Program-made: the position numbers and the translations under genes | Notes under the pieces: model-generated | Database searches by the model: none | What the model saw: the letters and a program-made list of their open reading frames with translations, nothing else | Told to the model about the DNA's origin: nothing | Assembly: GCA_030731745.1 (NCBI GenBank) | Contig: JANQTJ010000009.1 | Coordinates: 1-57,406, forward strand | DNA: 57,406 bases | Source: Flaviramulus sp. | Lineage (GTDB): Bacteria; Bacteroidota; Bacteroidia; Flavobacteriales; Flavobacteriaceae | Reading direction: 5' to 3' | Shown here: positions 1-9,077 of the stretch, piece by piece | Position numbering within the stretch: the stretch's first letter is position 1 | How the letters are laid out: the number at the start of each line of letters is the position of its first letter

Positions 1-21
1 GAGTTAAAAATAACTAAAAAA

Positions 22-75
22 TTCAAGAAATCCAAAGAATCCAAAGAATTCAAGGAATTCAAGGAATTCAAGGCA
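22..75. repeat. Degenerate 9-bp tandem repeat, six units
   Basis: Six consecutive 9-mers of the type TTCAAGGAA or TCCAAAGAA are read here; units two and three are identical, as are units four and five. The repeat lies just past the stop codon of the last gene of the arginine operon. I see no T-rich hairpin here that would serve as a clear terminator. It resembles a small variable-number repeat; function unknown. Confidence 0.75.
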
Positions 76-110
76 ATATTAACTTTAAAAAATGTTAATG
101 TTTTACTTGG

Positions 111-1382
111 TTAAATAAACTTATTCTTGATTTTATTTAAACATAAATTATGGATACTCCCTATGTGGGAATGTTTTTTAGAAGTGTCTGGAATATAAGT
201 GCCATCTTGAACTTCTCCGCCAATTTTCTGATAGGCTTCTCTAAAACTCATACCGTTAACTACTAGCGTATTAATATTATCTACTGTAAACAGGTATTTA
301 TATAAATCGCTATTTACATCAATATCTTTAACCATGATTTGCTGAATGGCGTAATTAAAAATATCTAGAATATCTTTAACTTCCTCAAAAGCCGCAATCA
401 TGTTTTCCTTTAATAACTGAAAATCTCTGTGATATCCACTTGGTAAATTATTAGTAATCAAAATCATTTCGGTTTGTAAAGCTTGGATTTTGTTGCATTT
501 ACCTCTAATTAGCTCAAAAACATCAGGATTCTTTTTATGCGGCATAATGCTACTGCCAGTAGTTAACTCATCAGGAAAAGAAATAAACCCAAAATTCTGA
601 CTCATATACAAACAAATATCCATAGCAAAACGACTCATGGTATTACATAACCCCCCTAATACTGCAGCAATTGTACGCTCATTTTTACCACGTGCCATTT
701 GCGCTGCAACAACATTATATTTTAAAGTTGAAAAGCCCATCTCTTTAGTAGTTAATTCTCTATCAATAGGGAACGAACTCCCGTAACCAGCAGCAGAACC
801 AAGTGGGTTTTGATCAACGGTTTTGATGGCTGCGTTAAGCAAATAAACATCATCAACCATAAGCTCTGCATAGGCAGAAAACCACAATCCAAATGAAGAT
901 GGCATGGCAACTTGTAAGTGTGTATAACCCGGAAGTACTTTGTCTTGATGTGTTTCGGCTAAGGTTAAAAGTGTATCAAAAAACGTTTTTGTTTTTTCTT
1001 TAACTAAACCTAAATTTTCTTTGTAATATAAATGAAGTGCAACTAAAACTTGGTCGTTTCTCGAGCGCGCAGTGTGTATTTTTTTGCCAACTTCACCTAA
1101 GCTTTTTGTTAACTCATATTCAATTTTAGAGTGCACATCTTCAAACTGCGAATCAATAACAAAAGTGCCATCGGTAACTTGTTTCTCTAAATTTTTTAAG
1201 CCTGTAAGCAAATCCACCAACTCATTTGTTGTTAAAATGCCAATTTTTTGGAGCATTTTAGCATGTGCCTTAGATGCTATAATATCGTATTTAGCAATAT
1301 GAATATCAATTTCTCTATCATTTCCAACAGTAAACTGCTCAATTTTTTTATCGATTGATATGCCTTTATCCCAGAGTTTCAT
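111..1382 (-). CDS. argH: Argininosuccinate lyase
   Basis: Cytoplasmic enzyme for the last step of arginine synthesis: it splits argininosuccinate into arginine and fumarate. The 423-residue product is slightly shorter than the usual 450-460 of the family. It shows the fumarase/aspartase superfamily signature GSSIMPHKKNPDVFELIRG and the HTARSRNDQV segment that binds substrate. It is the last gene of the eleven-gene minus-strand operon, 32 bases after argE, the widest gap in that operon. The ATG start gives a family-like N-terminus (MKLWDKGISIDKKIEQFTVG). Identification is secure. Confidence 0.96.
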   Translation of the reverse strand: MKLWDKGISIDKKIEQFTVGNDREIDIHIAKYDIIASKAHAKMLQKIGILTTNELVDLLTGLKNLEKQVTDGTFVIDSQFEDVHSKIEYELTKSLGEVGKKIHTARSRNDQVLVALHLYYKENLGLVKEKTKTFFDTLLTLAETHQDKVLPGYTHLQVAMPSSFGLWFSAYAELMVDDVYLLNAAIKTVDQNPLGSAAGYGSSFPIDRELTTKEMGFSTLKYNVVAAQMARGKNERTIAAVLGGLCNTMSRFAMDICLYMSQNFGFISFPDELTTGSSIMPHKKNPDVFELIRGKCNKIQALQTEMILITNNLPSGYHRDFQLLKENMIAAFEEVKDILDIFNYAIQQIMVKDIDVNSDLYKYLFTVDNINTLVVNGMSFREAYQKIGGEVQDGTYIPDTSKKHSHIGSIHNLCLNKIKNKFI

Positions 1383-1414
1383 GTTCTAAAAATTTTATGA
1401 TTTTATTGATTGAT

Positions 1415-2482
1415 TTAAACGATTACTCGATTTAACAATTCAACATATATTTTAATACCATCTTCAATTTCATTTATAAAAATAAATTCATCAGCTGAAT
1501 GTGATCGTGTGCTATCTCCAGGTCCTAATTTTAACGAAGGGCAAGTTAAAACTGCCTGATCTGATAAGGTTGGAGACCCATAAGTGGTTCTACCTATTTC
1601 TATACCTGCCTGCACCAACGGATGATTAACCGGAATAGAAGATGAATTTAATCTTAAACTGCGCGGTGTAATGCTATCACAAGGTGATTTTTCTTGAAGA
1701 ATTTGAGCAATTTCAGCATTCGTATAAGCATCATTTACACGAACATCTATTACTAAATCTACATCTGCTGGCACTACATTATGTTGTTTACCTCCATTAA
1801 TTTGAGTGACAGTTAATTTAACGTCTCCTAAAACCTCAGATCCTTTTTCAAATTTAAAATCTTTAAACCATTGAAGCACTTTAATGGTGTTATAAATAGA
1901 ATTATTATCGTTTGGATGTGCCGCATGACTGGGTGTACCCATCACTTTAGCATCAAAAACAACTAAGCCTTTTTCAGCCACAGCCAAATTCATTAAAGTA
2001 GGCTCGCCTACAATTGCTACATCAACTTTTGGTATGATTGATAACATACTATTAAGTCCATTTGGACCACTACTTTCTTCTTCTGCAGAAGCGACCAAAA
2101 CCAAATTATATTTTAAATCTTCTTGGTTATAAAAATATGTAAAAGTTGCAATTAACGACACCAAACAACCTCCTGCGTCATTACTACCCAAACCATATAG
2201 TTTCCCGTCTTCTACAATAGGCTCAAAGGGGTTTTTAGTATATGCCGAATTTGGCTTTACGGTATCGTGATGTGAATTAAGCAATAGGGTTGGTTTACTT
2301 TCATCAAAATATTTATTGATGGCCCAAACATTATTTTTTGTTCTTTGATAGTCTATTTTATGATGTTTAAACCAATCTTCAATAAGTAATGCTGTATTGT
2401 CTTCTTCTGATGAAAAAGATTGAGTTTCTATTAACTTTTTTAATAGAGCAATCGCATCATTTGTTAATTCTTTTAGAGCCAT
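1415..2482 (-). CDS. argE: M20-family N-acyl-citrulline/ornithine deacylase
   Basis: Zinc-dependent M20 amidohydrolase that removes the N-acyl group. In organisms with an acylornithine carbamoyltransferase, as here, the substrate is expected to be N-acyl-citrulline rather than N-acyl-ornithine. Metal-site motifs seen are SHHDTV near residue 71, NDAGG near 102 and the catalytic AEEESSG. An ATG 36 bases further upstream would overlap argB by 35 bases. I prefer the ATG at 2482, one base after the argB stop (TAA-A-ATG), giving 355 residues; the same spacing recurs at two other junctions of this operon. Whether acetyl or succinyl is removed cannot be read from this protein. Confidence 0.9.
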   Translation of the reverse strand: MALKELTNDAIALLKKLIETQSFSSEEDNTALLIEDWFKHHKIDYQRTKNNVWAINKYFDESKPTLLLNSHHDTVKPNSAYTKNPFEPIVEDGKLYGLGSNDAGGCLVSLIATFTYFYNQEDLKYNLVLVASAEEESSGPNGLNSMLSIIPKVDVAIVGEPTLMNLAVAEKGLVVFDAKVMGTPSHAAHPNDNNSIYNTIKVLQWFKDFKFEKGSEVLGDVKLTVTQINGGKQHNVVPADVDLVIDVRVNDAYTNAEIAQILQEKSPCDSITPRSLRLNSSSIPVNHPLVQAGIEIGRTTYGSPTLSDQAVLTCPSLKLGPGDSTRSHSADEFIFINEIEDGIKIYVELLNRVIV

Positions 2483-2483
2483 T

Positions 2484-3266
2484 TTATAAGGTGATTCTTG
2501 TAAAATTATCGTTTTCATTTGTCAGCATAGAGGTGTTACCCATATTGATGGTTTTAACACCATGATTTAAAGCATCAAAACAATTTTCTAGCTTTGGCAG
2601 CATCCCATCTGCAACAATACCTTGATTTAATAATTCAGCATACAAATTGGTGTCAATGTGTTTTATTACTGAATTTTTATCATTAATATCTTTTAAAACA
2701 CCATTTAACTCAAAACAATAATACATAGATGTTTCGAATAACGCACTCATCCCAATCGCAACTTGAGAAGTAATAGTGTCGGCATTGGTATTTAGTAATT
2801 GTCCATTTCCATCGTGGGTTATTGCACAAAAAACAGGCGTAAATCCAGCTTTAATTAATTTATTTATTGCATTGTACGCCACGTTTTTAACATCACCAAC
2901 AAAACCAAAATCTACTTCTTTAACAGGTCGCTTCTTCGATGTAATTGCATTAGCATCAGCACCAGTTAATCCTATGGCATCAATTTGTAAAGCTTGAAGT
3001 TTTGCTACAATATTTTTATTTACCAAACCACCATAAACCATGGTTATAACCTCTAATGTTTCAGCATCTGTAATACGCCTTCCTTTAACCATTTTAGATT
3101 CAATTCCTAATTTTGAAGCCATATGAGTAGCACGTTTACCACCACCATGTACCAAAATTTTGTTACCTTTTAAGCTAGAAAATAATTTTAGAAAAGCGTT
3201 TAATGCTAAGTCATCTTCAATAATGTTTCCTCCTATTTTTACTATGGATAGTTTTTGTTTAGGCAT
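2484..3266 (-). CDS. argB: N-acyl-glutamate kinase (acetylglutamate kinase family)
   Basis: Amino-acid-kinase fold enzyme that phosphorylates the gamma-carboxyl of N-acylglutamate in arginine synthesis. Evidence: N-terminal KIGGNIIED phosphate loop, the glycine-rich VHGGGKRATHMASKLGIE substrate loop and a nucleotide-binding C-terminal half; 260 residues, the usual length for the arginine-insensitive form without the long N-terminal helix. Its ATG overlaps the argF' stop by 8 bases, so the two are probably translationally coupled. If the pathway is succinylated (see argF'), the physiological substrate would be N-succinylglutamate; that is inference. Confidence 0.93.
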   Translation of the reverse strand: MPKQKLSIVKIGGNIIEDDLALNAFLKLFSSLKGNKILVHGGGKRATHMASKLGIESKMVKGRRITDAETLEVITMVYGGLVNKNIVAKLQALQIDAIGLTGADANAITSKKRPVKEVDFGFVGDVKNVAYNAINKLIKAGFTPVFCAITHDGNGQLLNTNADTITSQVAIGMSALFETSMYYCFELNGVLKDINDKNSVIKHIDTNLYAELLNQGIVADGMLPKLENCFDALNHGVKTINMGNTSMLTNENDNFTRITL

Positions 3267-4197
3267 TTTCTAATATTTTTTTCAATACTAATTGCGCTGC
3301 AAAAGTTCTGTTATTAGCTTGCTCAATCACTAAAGAATTTTCGCCATCTAAAACAGCATCTTCAACAATAACATTTCTTCTTACTGGTAAACAGTGCATA
3401 AATTTAGCTTTTCCTAATTTATCTTGAGTAATCATCCAGTTAGGATCGGTACTCAAAACCTTTCCATAATCGTCATAAGAACTCCAGTTTTTTACATACA
3501 CAAAATCAGCATCTTTAAAAGCCTCTTCTTGGTTATGAATAATAGGAGTTTCCTCTGTTATTTTTGAACTCAAATTATAACCCTCAGGATTAGCAATTAC
3601 AAATTCTACATCCATTTTTTGCATGGATTTAACGAAACTATTGGCTACTGCATGAGGCAAAGCTTTAATATGTGGCGCCCAACTTAAAACCACTTTAGGT
3701 TTTTCTTTGTTGGTATTTTCTGAAATGGTTATCGCATCCGTTAAACCTTGTAATGGATGTCCTGTAGCGCTTTCCATATTTACAATAGGTACTGAAGCAT
3801 ACTTTACAAATGAATTTATTACGTGCTCACTTTCATCTTTTTCTTTATCAATTAAGGTTGGAAAAGCTCTTACCGCAATAATATCACAATATTGAGAAAC
3901 CACAGCTGCAGCTTCTTTAATATGCTCTGCGGTATTACCATTCATGATGGTACCATCTCCAAACTCAATTCCCCAAGCATCTCCAGAAACGTTCATAACA
4001 ATAGGATTCATCCCTAAATTTAAAGCTGCTTTTTGAGTACTTAAACGTGTACGCAAGCTAGAGTTAAAGAATAACAAACCAAGTGTTTTGTTTTTACCTA
4101 ATTGTATGTGCTTAAACGGATTTGCTTTCAATAATTTAGCTTCCTCTATCCAATTATGAATATTATCTATATCGTTTATGGATGTATAATTTTTCAT
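3259..4197 (-). CDS. argF': N-acylornithine carbamoyltransferase, probably succinylornithine-type
   Basis: Transfers the carbamoyl group to N-acylated ornithine, giving N-acyl-citrulline. The 312-residue protein has the carbamoyl-phosphate loop FFNSSLRTRLSTQKAALN (residues 43-60) and the HCLPVRRN motif, and looks close to Bacteroides fragilis succinylornithine transcarbamylase over its whole length. The position that decides acyl specificity is Pro90 in the B. fragilis enzyme and Glu92 in Xanthomonas acetylornithine transcarbamylase. Here it is Ala90 (in NGNTAEHIKEA). From memory of published mutagenesis, small residues at this position favour succinylornithine. It starts 7 bases after the proB stop. 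Confidence 0.92.
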   Translation of the reverse strand: MKNYTSINDIDNIHNWIEEAKLLKANPFKHIQLGKNKTLGLLFFNSSLRTRLSTQKAALNLGMNPIVMNVSGDAWGIEFGDGTIMNGNTAEHIKEAAAVVSQYCDIIAVRAFPTLIDKEKDESEHVINSFVKYASVPIVNMESATGHPLQGLTDAITISENTNKEKPKVVLSWAPHIKALPHAVANSFVKSMQKMDVEFVIANPEGYNLSSKITEETPIIHNQEEAFKDADFVYVKNWSSYDDYGKVLSTDPNWMITQDKLGKAKFMHCLPVRRNVIVEDAVLDGENSLVIEQANNRTFAAQLVLKKILENA

Positions 4198-4204
4198 ATT
4201 TTAT

Positions 4205-4969
4205 CTATTTTATTTTGGTAAACGGTACTTTGTTTTCAAAAGCATTAATAATGAAATTATCTTCCAATCCGTTTACTATCCATGTTTCAATATGTGCTTT
4301 TTTTGCCACAGAAGCTGCCTCTATTTTTGATTGCATTCCACCACTTCCGTGTGATGATTTGGAGTTAACAACTTGTTTTTCTAAAGCCTCAAAATCTTCA
4401 ACTATTTCAATAGTTTTTGGCGACTTGTTTTCTATGGATTCTTTGGTGTAAATCCCAAAAGTATTAGTAGCGATTATAAATAAGTCTGCATTTAAAAGCG
4501 ATGCCGTTAAGGCGCCTAATTTATCGTTGTCTCCAAATTTAATTTCATCGGTTGCAACTGTATCGTTCTCGTTAATTATTGGTATGTAATTATTATCAAC
4601 CAATACATTAATAGTATTTACAATGTTTGTTTTACTTTCTTGTTTTTCAAAATCTGAATATGACAATAAACATTGAGAGGTTAATAGCCCATATTCTCTA
4701 AAAATTTCTTGATAGATTCTAATTAAATGTGGCTGCCCAATAGATGCTAAGGCTTGTTTAACATTGATATCTTTCCCTTTACTCTCAAGTTTTACAAATT
4801 GTTTTGCAACCGCAATAGCGCCAGAACTTACAATAACAAACTCACAAGTATCTTGAAGTTGCGCAATTTGACTAGCAATATCTTCAATTTTACCTCTCGA
4901 TAAATTATCAGTTTCTTTAGTTAGGGTATTAGAGCCTACTTTTAGTAAAATTCGTTTCTTTTTCTGCAT
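4205..4969 (-). CDS. proB: Glutamate 5-kinase lacking a PUA domain
   Basis: First committed step of proline synthesis: phosphorylates glutamate to gamma-glutamyl phosphate. The amino-acid-kinase domain is complete (RILLKVGSNTLTK at the N-terminus, the INENDTVATDEIKFGDND motif, SHGSGGMQSK near the end). The C-terminal PUA domain present in E. coli ProB (about 367 residues) is absent. Reading frame extends upstream to a TTG inside proA, but the ATG at 4969 lies one base after the proA stop (TAG-T-ATG) and gives a normal 254-residue N-terminus, so I chose it. The intermediate is labile and is normally channelled to ProA, encoded immediately upstream. Confidence 0.93.
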   Translation of the reverse strand: MQKKKRILLKVGSNTLTKETDNLSRGKIEDIASQIAQLQDTCEFVIVSSGAIAVAKQFVKLESKGKDINVKQALASIGQPHLIRIYQEIFREYGLLTSQCLLSYSDFEKQESKTNIVNTINVLVDNNYIPIINENDTVATDEIKFGDNDKLGALTASLLNADLFIIATNTFGIYTKESIENKSPKTIEIVEDFEALEKQVVNSKSSHGSGGMQSKIEAASVAKKAHIETWIVNGLEDNFIINAFENKVPFTKIK

Positions 4970-4970
4970 A

Positions 4971-6164
4971 CTATCTAATTTGTCCATTGCCATGAACATA
5001 CCATTTATTTGTAACCAAATGTTGTAACCCAATAGGTCCTCGTTGGTGCAATTTATCAGTACTTATGGCTAATTCTCCACCTAAACCCAACTGACCGCCA
5101 TCTGTAAAACGTGTTGAAGCGTTATGATATACAGCAGCCGTATCCACATTTTCCATAAACAACTTCGCATCGGTATCGCTTTTGGTGATTATAGAAGATG
5201 AATGTCCACCTGAGTATTTGTTTATCATAGTAATCGCATCTATTGTAGATGATATTTCTCCTATTAAAATTTTATAATCTAAAAACTCCTCAAACCAGAT
5301 TTCGTCTGATGTAATTGAATCTACTTTATAATTTTTAGAAATAACTTCATCTCCTAAAACGTAAATTTTAAAAGCTTTTAGTTTTGAAATCAATTTAATA
5401 ATGAATTCATTTTTATTTGTAAGATTTGCATCAATCAACACCTTATCGACCGCATTACAAGCAGAAATTTTAGATTTTCCGTTGATAATCACATCCAAAG
5501 CCATATCTAAATCGGCATCCTTATGAACATATACAAAATTATTCCCACGACCACTAATAATAACTGGACAAGTAGCATGTACTTTCACAAATTCAATTAA
5601 ACGCTCACCGCCTCGTGGTACAATTAAATCAACCTTTTGAGTTGGTTTTTCTAAAAATGCTTGGGTTTCGGCTCGGTTAAACTCTAAATACTCCACCCAA
5701 TTTATTGAAGCTTTATTTTCAGCTAAAGCTCGATGCCACAACTCAACAATTTTTAAATTTGATTTTAAAGACTCTTTCCCACCTTTCAATAAAATTTTAT
5801 TTCCTGATTTAAAAGCAATACCAGCTGCTTCAACGGTAACATCTGGACGCGATTCGTAAATAATTAAAACAGTTCCGAATGAAGCCGTTTTATTGTAAAT
5901 CTGCATCCCGTTTTCGTGCTTAAAACTAAAACGTTCTACCCCAACAGGATCATTTTGAGAAGCCAGATTTTTAACAGCTTTAATCATCTCATCCACTTTA
6001 AAATCGTCCACCTTTAAACGATCAAACATAGAAATATCGTCGCCTTTATAAGCTGCAAGATCTTGCTTGTTAATAGTGATTATAGCATTTCTTTCTTCTT
6101 CTAAAAGCAAAGCCATTTTTAATAAAACATCATTTCTAATATCTATGGATAATGTGGTATACAT
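4971..6164 (-). CDS. proA: Glutamate-5-semialdehyde dehydrogenase
   Basis: NADPH-dependent reduction of gamma-glutamyl phosphate to glutamate-5-semialdehyde, the second proline step. Aldehyde-dehydrogenase superfamily; 397 residues against about 417 in E. coli. Visible signatures are LIVPRGGERLIEFVK (nucleotide region), the catalytic cysteine segment KISACNAVDKVLID, and the C-terminal FTDGGQLGLGGELAISTDKL that is typical of ProA. The ATG at 6164 is 2 bases after the argD stop. Its placement between argD and proB ties proline and arginine synthesis into one transcript. Confidence 0.95.
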   Translation of the reverse strand: MYTTLSIDIRNDVLLKMALLLEEERNAIITINKQDLAAYKGDDISMFDRLKVDDFKVDEMIKAVKNLASQNDPVGVERFSFKHENGMQIYNKTASFGTVLIIYESRPDVTVEAAGIAFKSGNKILLKGGKESLKSNLKIVELWHRALAENKASINWVEYLEFNRAETQAFLEKPTQKVDLIVPRGGERLIEFVKVHATCPVIISGRGNNFVYVHKDADLDMALDVIINGKSKISACNAVDKVLIDANLTNKNEFIIKLISKLKAFKIYVLGDEVISKNYKVDSITSDEIWFEEFLDYKILIGEISSTIDAITMINKYSGGHSSSIITKSDTDAKLFMENVDTAAVYHNASTRFTDGGQLGLGGELAISTDKLHQRGPIGLQHLVTNKWYVHGNGQIR

Positions 6165-6166
6165 GC

Positions 6167-7291
6167 TTAAAGTGCCTTTTTTAAAGCATCAAAAAATTGA
6201 TTAATATGTTCTTTTTTAATTGTAAGTGGTGGTAAAATTCTTAGTAATTTTTTATTGGATGCACCACCTGTAAAAATGTGGTAATCGTAAATGAGTTTTT
6301 TTCTAAGATCACCAACTTCAAAATCAAATTCTAAACCTAACATTAAGCCTCGTCCTTTAATCTTTTTTATCTGCGGAATTGTTTGTGCTACTTCAATAAA
6401 ATAAGCAGACATCTCATTCACATTATCTATCAAGTTTTCCTTTTCAATAGTATTTAAAACTGCTAAACCAGCAGCACACGCTAAATGATTACCTCCAAAA
6501 GTAGTTCCTAACATCCCATATTTAGCCTCAATATCTGGATGAATCAAAATACCACCAATAGGAAATCCGTTACCCATTCCTTTGGCTATAGAAATAATAT
6601 CTGGAGTTACATTGTAATGTTGAAACGCAAAGAATTTACCCGAACGGCCATAACCAGATTGCACCTCATCGGCAATAAACATGGTATTATTTGCTTTACA
6701 AAGTGTAAAGACTTGCTCGAAAAAATCACCAGTTGCTTGATCTAAACCACCAACACCTTGAATAAATTCAATAATAACACCGCAAACATCGCCTTTTTCA
6801 AGTTCCGCTTTTACACCAACAATATCATTAAGCTCTAAAATAGTTACTTTTTGCTGTGCATTTATAGGAGCAATAATATTAGCGTTATCAGTTACTGCAA
6901 CAGCAGCCGAAGTTCGCCCATGAAAACCGTTTTTAAAAGCTAAAACACGAGATTTTCCTGTTTTAAAAGATGCTAATTTTAATGCATTTTCATTAGCTTC
7001 TGCACCAGAGTTACATAAAAACAACTCGTAACCTTTACACCCAGATAAGGCTTCAATTTTATCAGCCAGATCAACTTGTAATGGGTTCTGAATGGCATTA
7101 GAATAAAATCCTAAAGCATTGACTTGTGAAGTAATAGCTTTTATATAATTTGGATGAGCATGTCCAATTGAAATTACAGCATGACCTCCGTATAAATCTA
7201 AATATTCTGTTCCTGTTTCGTCATAAACATAAACATCTTTTGCAGATACAGGCGTTACATTGTATAATGGATAAACGTCAAATAATGGCAT
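6167..7291 (-). CDS. argD: N-acylornithine aminotransferase (class III)
   Basis: PLP enzyme converting N-acylglutamate semialdehyde to N-acylornithine with glutamate as amino donor. Key segments: LYGGHAVISIGHAHP, FIADEVQSGYGRSGK and the PLP-lysine motif IISIAKGMGNGFPIGG. The open frame extends upstream through proC codons to a TTG, but the ATG at 7291 sits one base after the proC stop (TAA-A-ATG). It gives 374 residues beginning MPLFDVYPLYNVTPVS, typical for this family, so that start is annotated. Ornithine aminotransferase is a related alternative, but the operon context favours ArgD. Confidence 0.93.
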   Translation of the reverse strand: MPLFDVYPLYNVTPVSAKDVYVYDETGTEYLDLYGGHAVISIGHAHPNYIKAITSQVNALGFYSNAIQNPLQVDLADKIEALSGCKGYELFLCNSGAEANENALKLASFKTGKSRVLAFKNGFHGRTSAAVAVTDNANIIAPINAQQKVTILELNDIVGVKAELEKGDVCGVIIEFIQGVGGLDQATGDFFEQVFTLCKANNTMFIADEVQSGYGRSGKFFAFQHYNVTPDIISIAKGMGNGFPIGGILIHPDIEAKYGMLGTTFGGNHLACAAGLAVLNTIEKENLIDNVNEMSAYFIEVAQTIPQIKKIKGRGLMLGLEFDFEVGDLRKKLIYDYHIFTGGASNKKLLRILPPLTIKKEHINQFFDALKKAL

Positions 7292-7292
7292 T

Positions 7293-8087
7293 TTAAGTTT
7301 TTTTAATTTGATTAATTTTTTCGAATGATGCGACAATACCTTGAATTAAAGCTGAGCTTAAGCCTTGATGCTCCATGGCGTTTAAACCTTCAATAGTACA
7401 TCCACTTGGTGTGGTTACTCGGTCTATTTCTTGCTCAGGATGCTTACCAGATTCTATTAGTAAACTAGCAGCTCCAAAACAGGTTTGGGTTGCTAATTGA
7501 TGTGCTTCATGGGCTTCAAAACCTAATTGAATAGCTCCTTGAGTTGTTGCCCGAACTAAACGCATCCAAAAAGCAATACCACTAGCACAAATAACCGTTG
7601 CAGCTTGAATATGTTCTTCCGGAATAACCATAGTAGTACCTAATTGATTAAATATTTTTTTAGCCAATTCCATTTTACTTTCTCCCTTATCATTCGCTGC
7701 TAAACACGTCATCGATTTACCAATAGAAATTGCTGTATTAGGCATCACCCTAATAATATTTTTATCGCTACCTATAATACTTTCAATTTTAGAAATCTCA
7801 AATCCTGCTGCAACCGACATTACCACATGATTTTCAGTAATTATAGATGAAACACTCGCCAAAACATTTTCAATGTGTCTGGGTTGTAATGCGAAAATTA
7901 ATACATCAGATTCTTGTACCGCTAATAAATTATCACTTGTAATGGTTACATAATCTTCATCGATAAAAGCATGAACCGCTGCTGTATTTTTATCGCTTAA
8001 ATATAACGAGATAAATGATTTATGATTAATAAGTCCTTTGGCAATGGAACTTCCTAAATTTCCTGTACCTATTATAGCTATTTTCAT
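7293..8087 (-). CDS. proC: Pyrroline-5-carboxylate reductase
   Basis: Last step of proline synthesis: NAD(P)H-dependent reduction of pyrroline-5-carboxylate. The 264-residue protein starts with a Rossmann motif (IIGTGNLGSSIAKGL, residues 4-18) and carries the conserved VMPNTAISIG segment and a C-terminal VTTPSGCTIEGL close to the family signature. With proA and proB in the same operon, the proline branch is complete. It begins 9 bases after the argC stop and ends one base before argD. Confidence 0.95.
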   Translation of the reverse strand: MKIAIIGTGNLGSSIAKGLINHKSFISLYLSDKNTAAVHAFIDEDYVTITSDNLLAVQESDVLIFALQPRHIENVLASVSSIITENHVVMSVAAGFEISKIESIIGSDKNIIRVMPNTAISIGKSMTCLAANDKGESKMELAKKIFNQLGTTMVIPEEHIQAATVICASGIAFWMRLVRATTQGAIQLGFEAHEAHQLATQTCFGAASLLIESGKHPEQEIDRVTTPSGCTIEGLNAMEHQGLSSALIQGIVASFEKINQIKKT

Positions 8088-8096
8088 GATTTTTTT

Positions 8097-9074
8097 TTAA
8101 AAATAGGTTGCTTTTAAATTTAAACCTGTTGTTTCCTCTAAACCAAACATTAAATTCATATTCTGAACTGCTTGACCAGAAGCGCCTTTTAATAAATTAT
8201 CGATAATACTCGTTACCAATAATTTACCATTATGTTTATGTAAATGAATGAGGGATTTATTTGAATTAACAACTTGTTTTAAATGTAATGTTTCATCTGA
8301 AATAAATGTGAATTTCGCATCTTTATAATACGTATTGTAAATACTTTTAGCTTCCTCTAAAGAGCCTTCATAATTTGTATAAACTGTTGCGAAAATTCCC
8401 CTTGAAAAGTTACCTCTGTTGGGCATAAAAAGAATTTCAGACGAGAAATTATTTTGCAATTGTTTCACCGACTGGTTTATTTCACCTAAATGTTGGTGTG
8501 TAAATGGTTTATAGTATGAAAAGTTATTATCTCTCCAGGTATAATGAGAAGTTTCTGATAATGAAGTACCAGCTCCAGTTGCCCCAGTAACCGCATTAAC
8601 ATGAATATCTGAATTAATAAGTCCTTTACTTGCTAATGGTAATAATGCCAATTGAATAGCTGTTGCAAAACACCCTGGATTTGCTATGTAACTTGCAGTT
8701 TTAATTTTATCTTTTTGTAACTCTGGTAAACCATAGACAAACGTTTTTCCGCTAAAAAATTCATCTTTTTGAAGTCGGAAATCATTCCCTAAATCGATTA
8801 TCTTAGTTTTATTTGAAAATGTATTTGCTAATAAAAACTTCACAGAATTTCCGTGTCCTAAACACAAAAATAAGACATCTACATTAGGATTAATGGTGTC
8901 AGTAAATTCTAAATCTAAACTTCCAACTAAATCTTGATGCACTTTGCTAATTTTATTGCCAGAATTACTTGTACTAAAAACAAAATCAATTTCAGTTTCA
9001 GGGTGATTAATTAATAATCTAATTAACTCACCTGCTGTATATCCTGCTCCACCTATAATTCCTACTTTAATCAT
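8097..9074 (-). CDS. argC: N-acyl-gamma-glutamyl-phosphate reductase
   Basis: Reduces N-acyl-glutamyl-5-phosphate to the semialdehyde with NADPH. Features: N-terminal Rossmann motif GIIGGAGYTAGELIRLL (residues 5-21), catalytic cysteine in NPGCFATAIQLALLPL, and the SETSHYTWRDNNFSYYKPFTHQH stretch characteristic of ArgC (quoted in part by its residues; His near 190). The length of 325 residues matches the Bacteroidetes form. It starts 3 bases after the argG stop, so coupling is likely. Confidence 0.94.
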   Translation of the reverse strand: MIKVGIIGGAGYTAGELIRLLINHPETEIDFVFSTSNSGNKISKVHQDLVGSLDLEFTDTINPNVDVLFLCLGHGNSVKFLLANTFSNKTKIIDLGNDFRLQKDEFFSGKTFVYGLPELQKDKIKTASYIANPGCFATAIQLALLPLASKGLINSDIHVNAVTGATGAGTSLSETSHYTWRDNNFSYYKPFTHQHLGEINQSVKQLQNNFSSEILFMPNRGNFSRGIFATVYTNYEGSLEEAKSIYNTYYKDAKFTFISDETLHLKQVVNSNKSLIHLHKHNGKLLVTSIIDNLLKGASGQAVQNMNLMFGLEETTGLNLKATYF

Positions 9075-9077
9075 AAT

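Noticed and set aside
78..99. ATTAAC/GTTAAT inverted repeat after argH as a terminator
   Set aside because: A 6-bp AT-rich stem with no T run on the minus strand.
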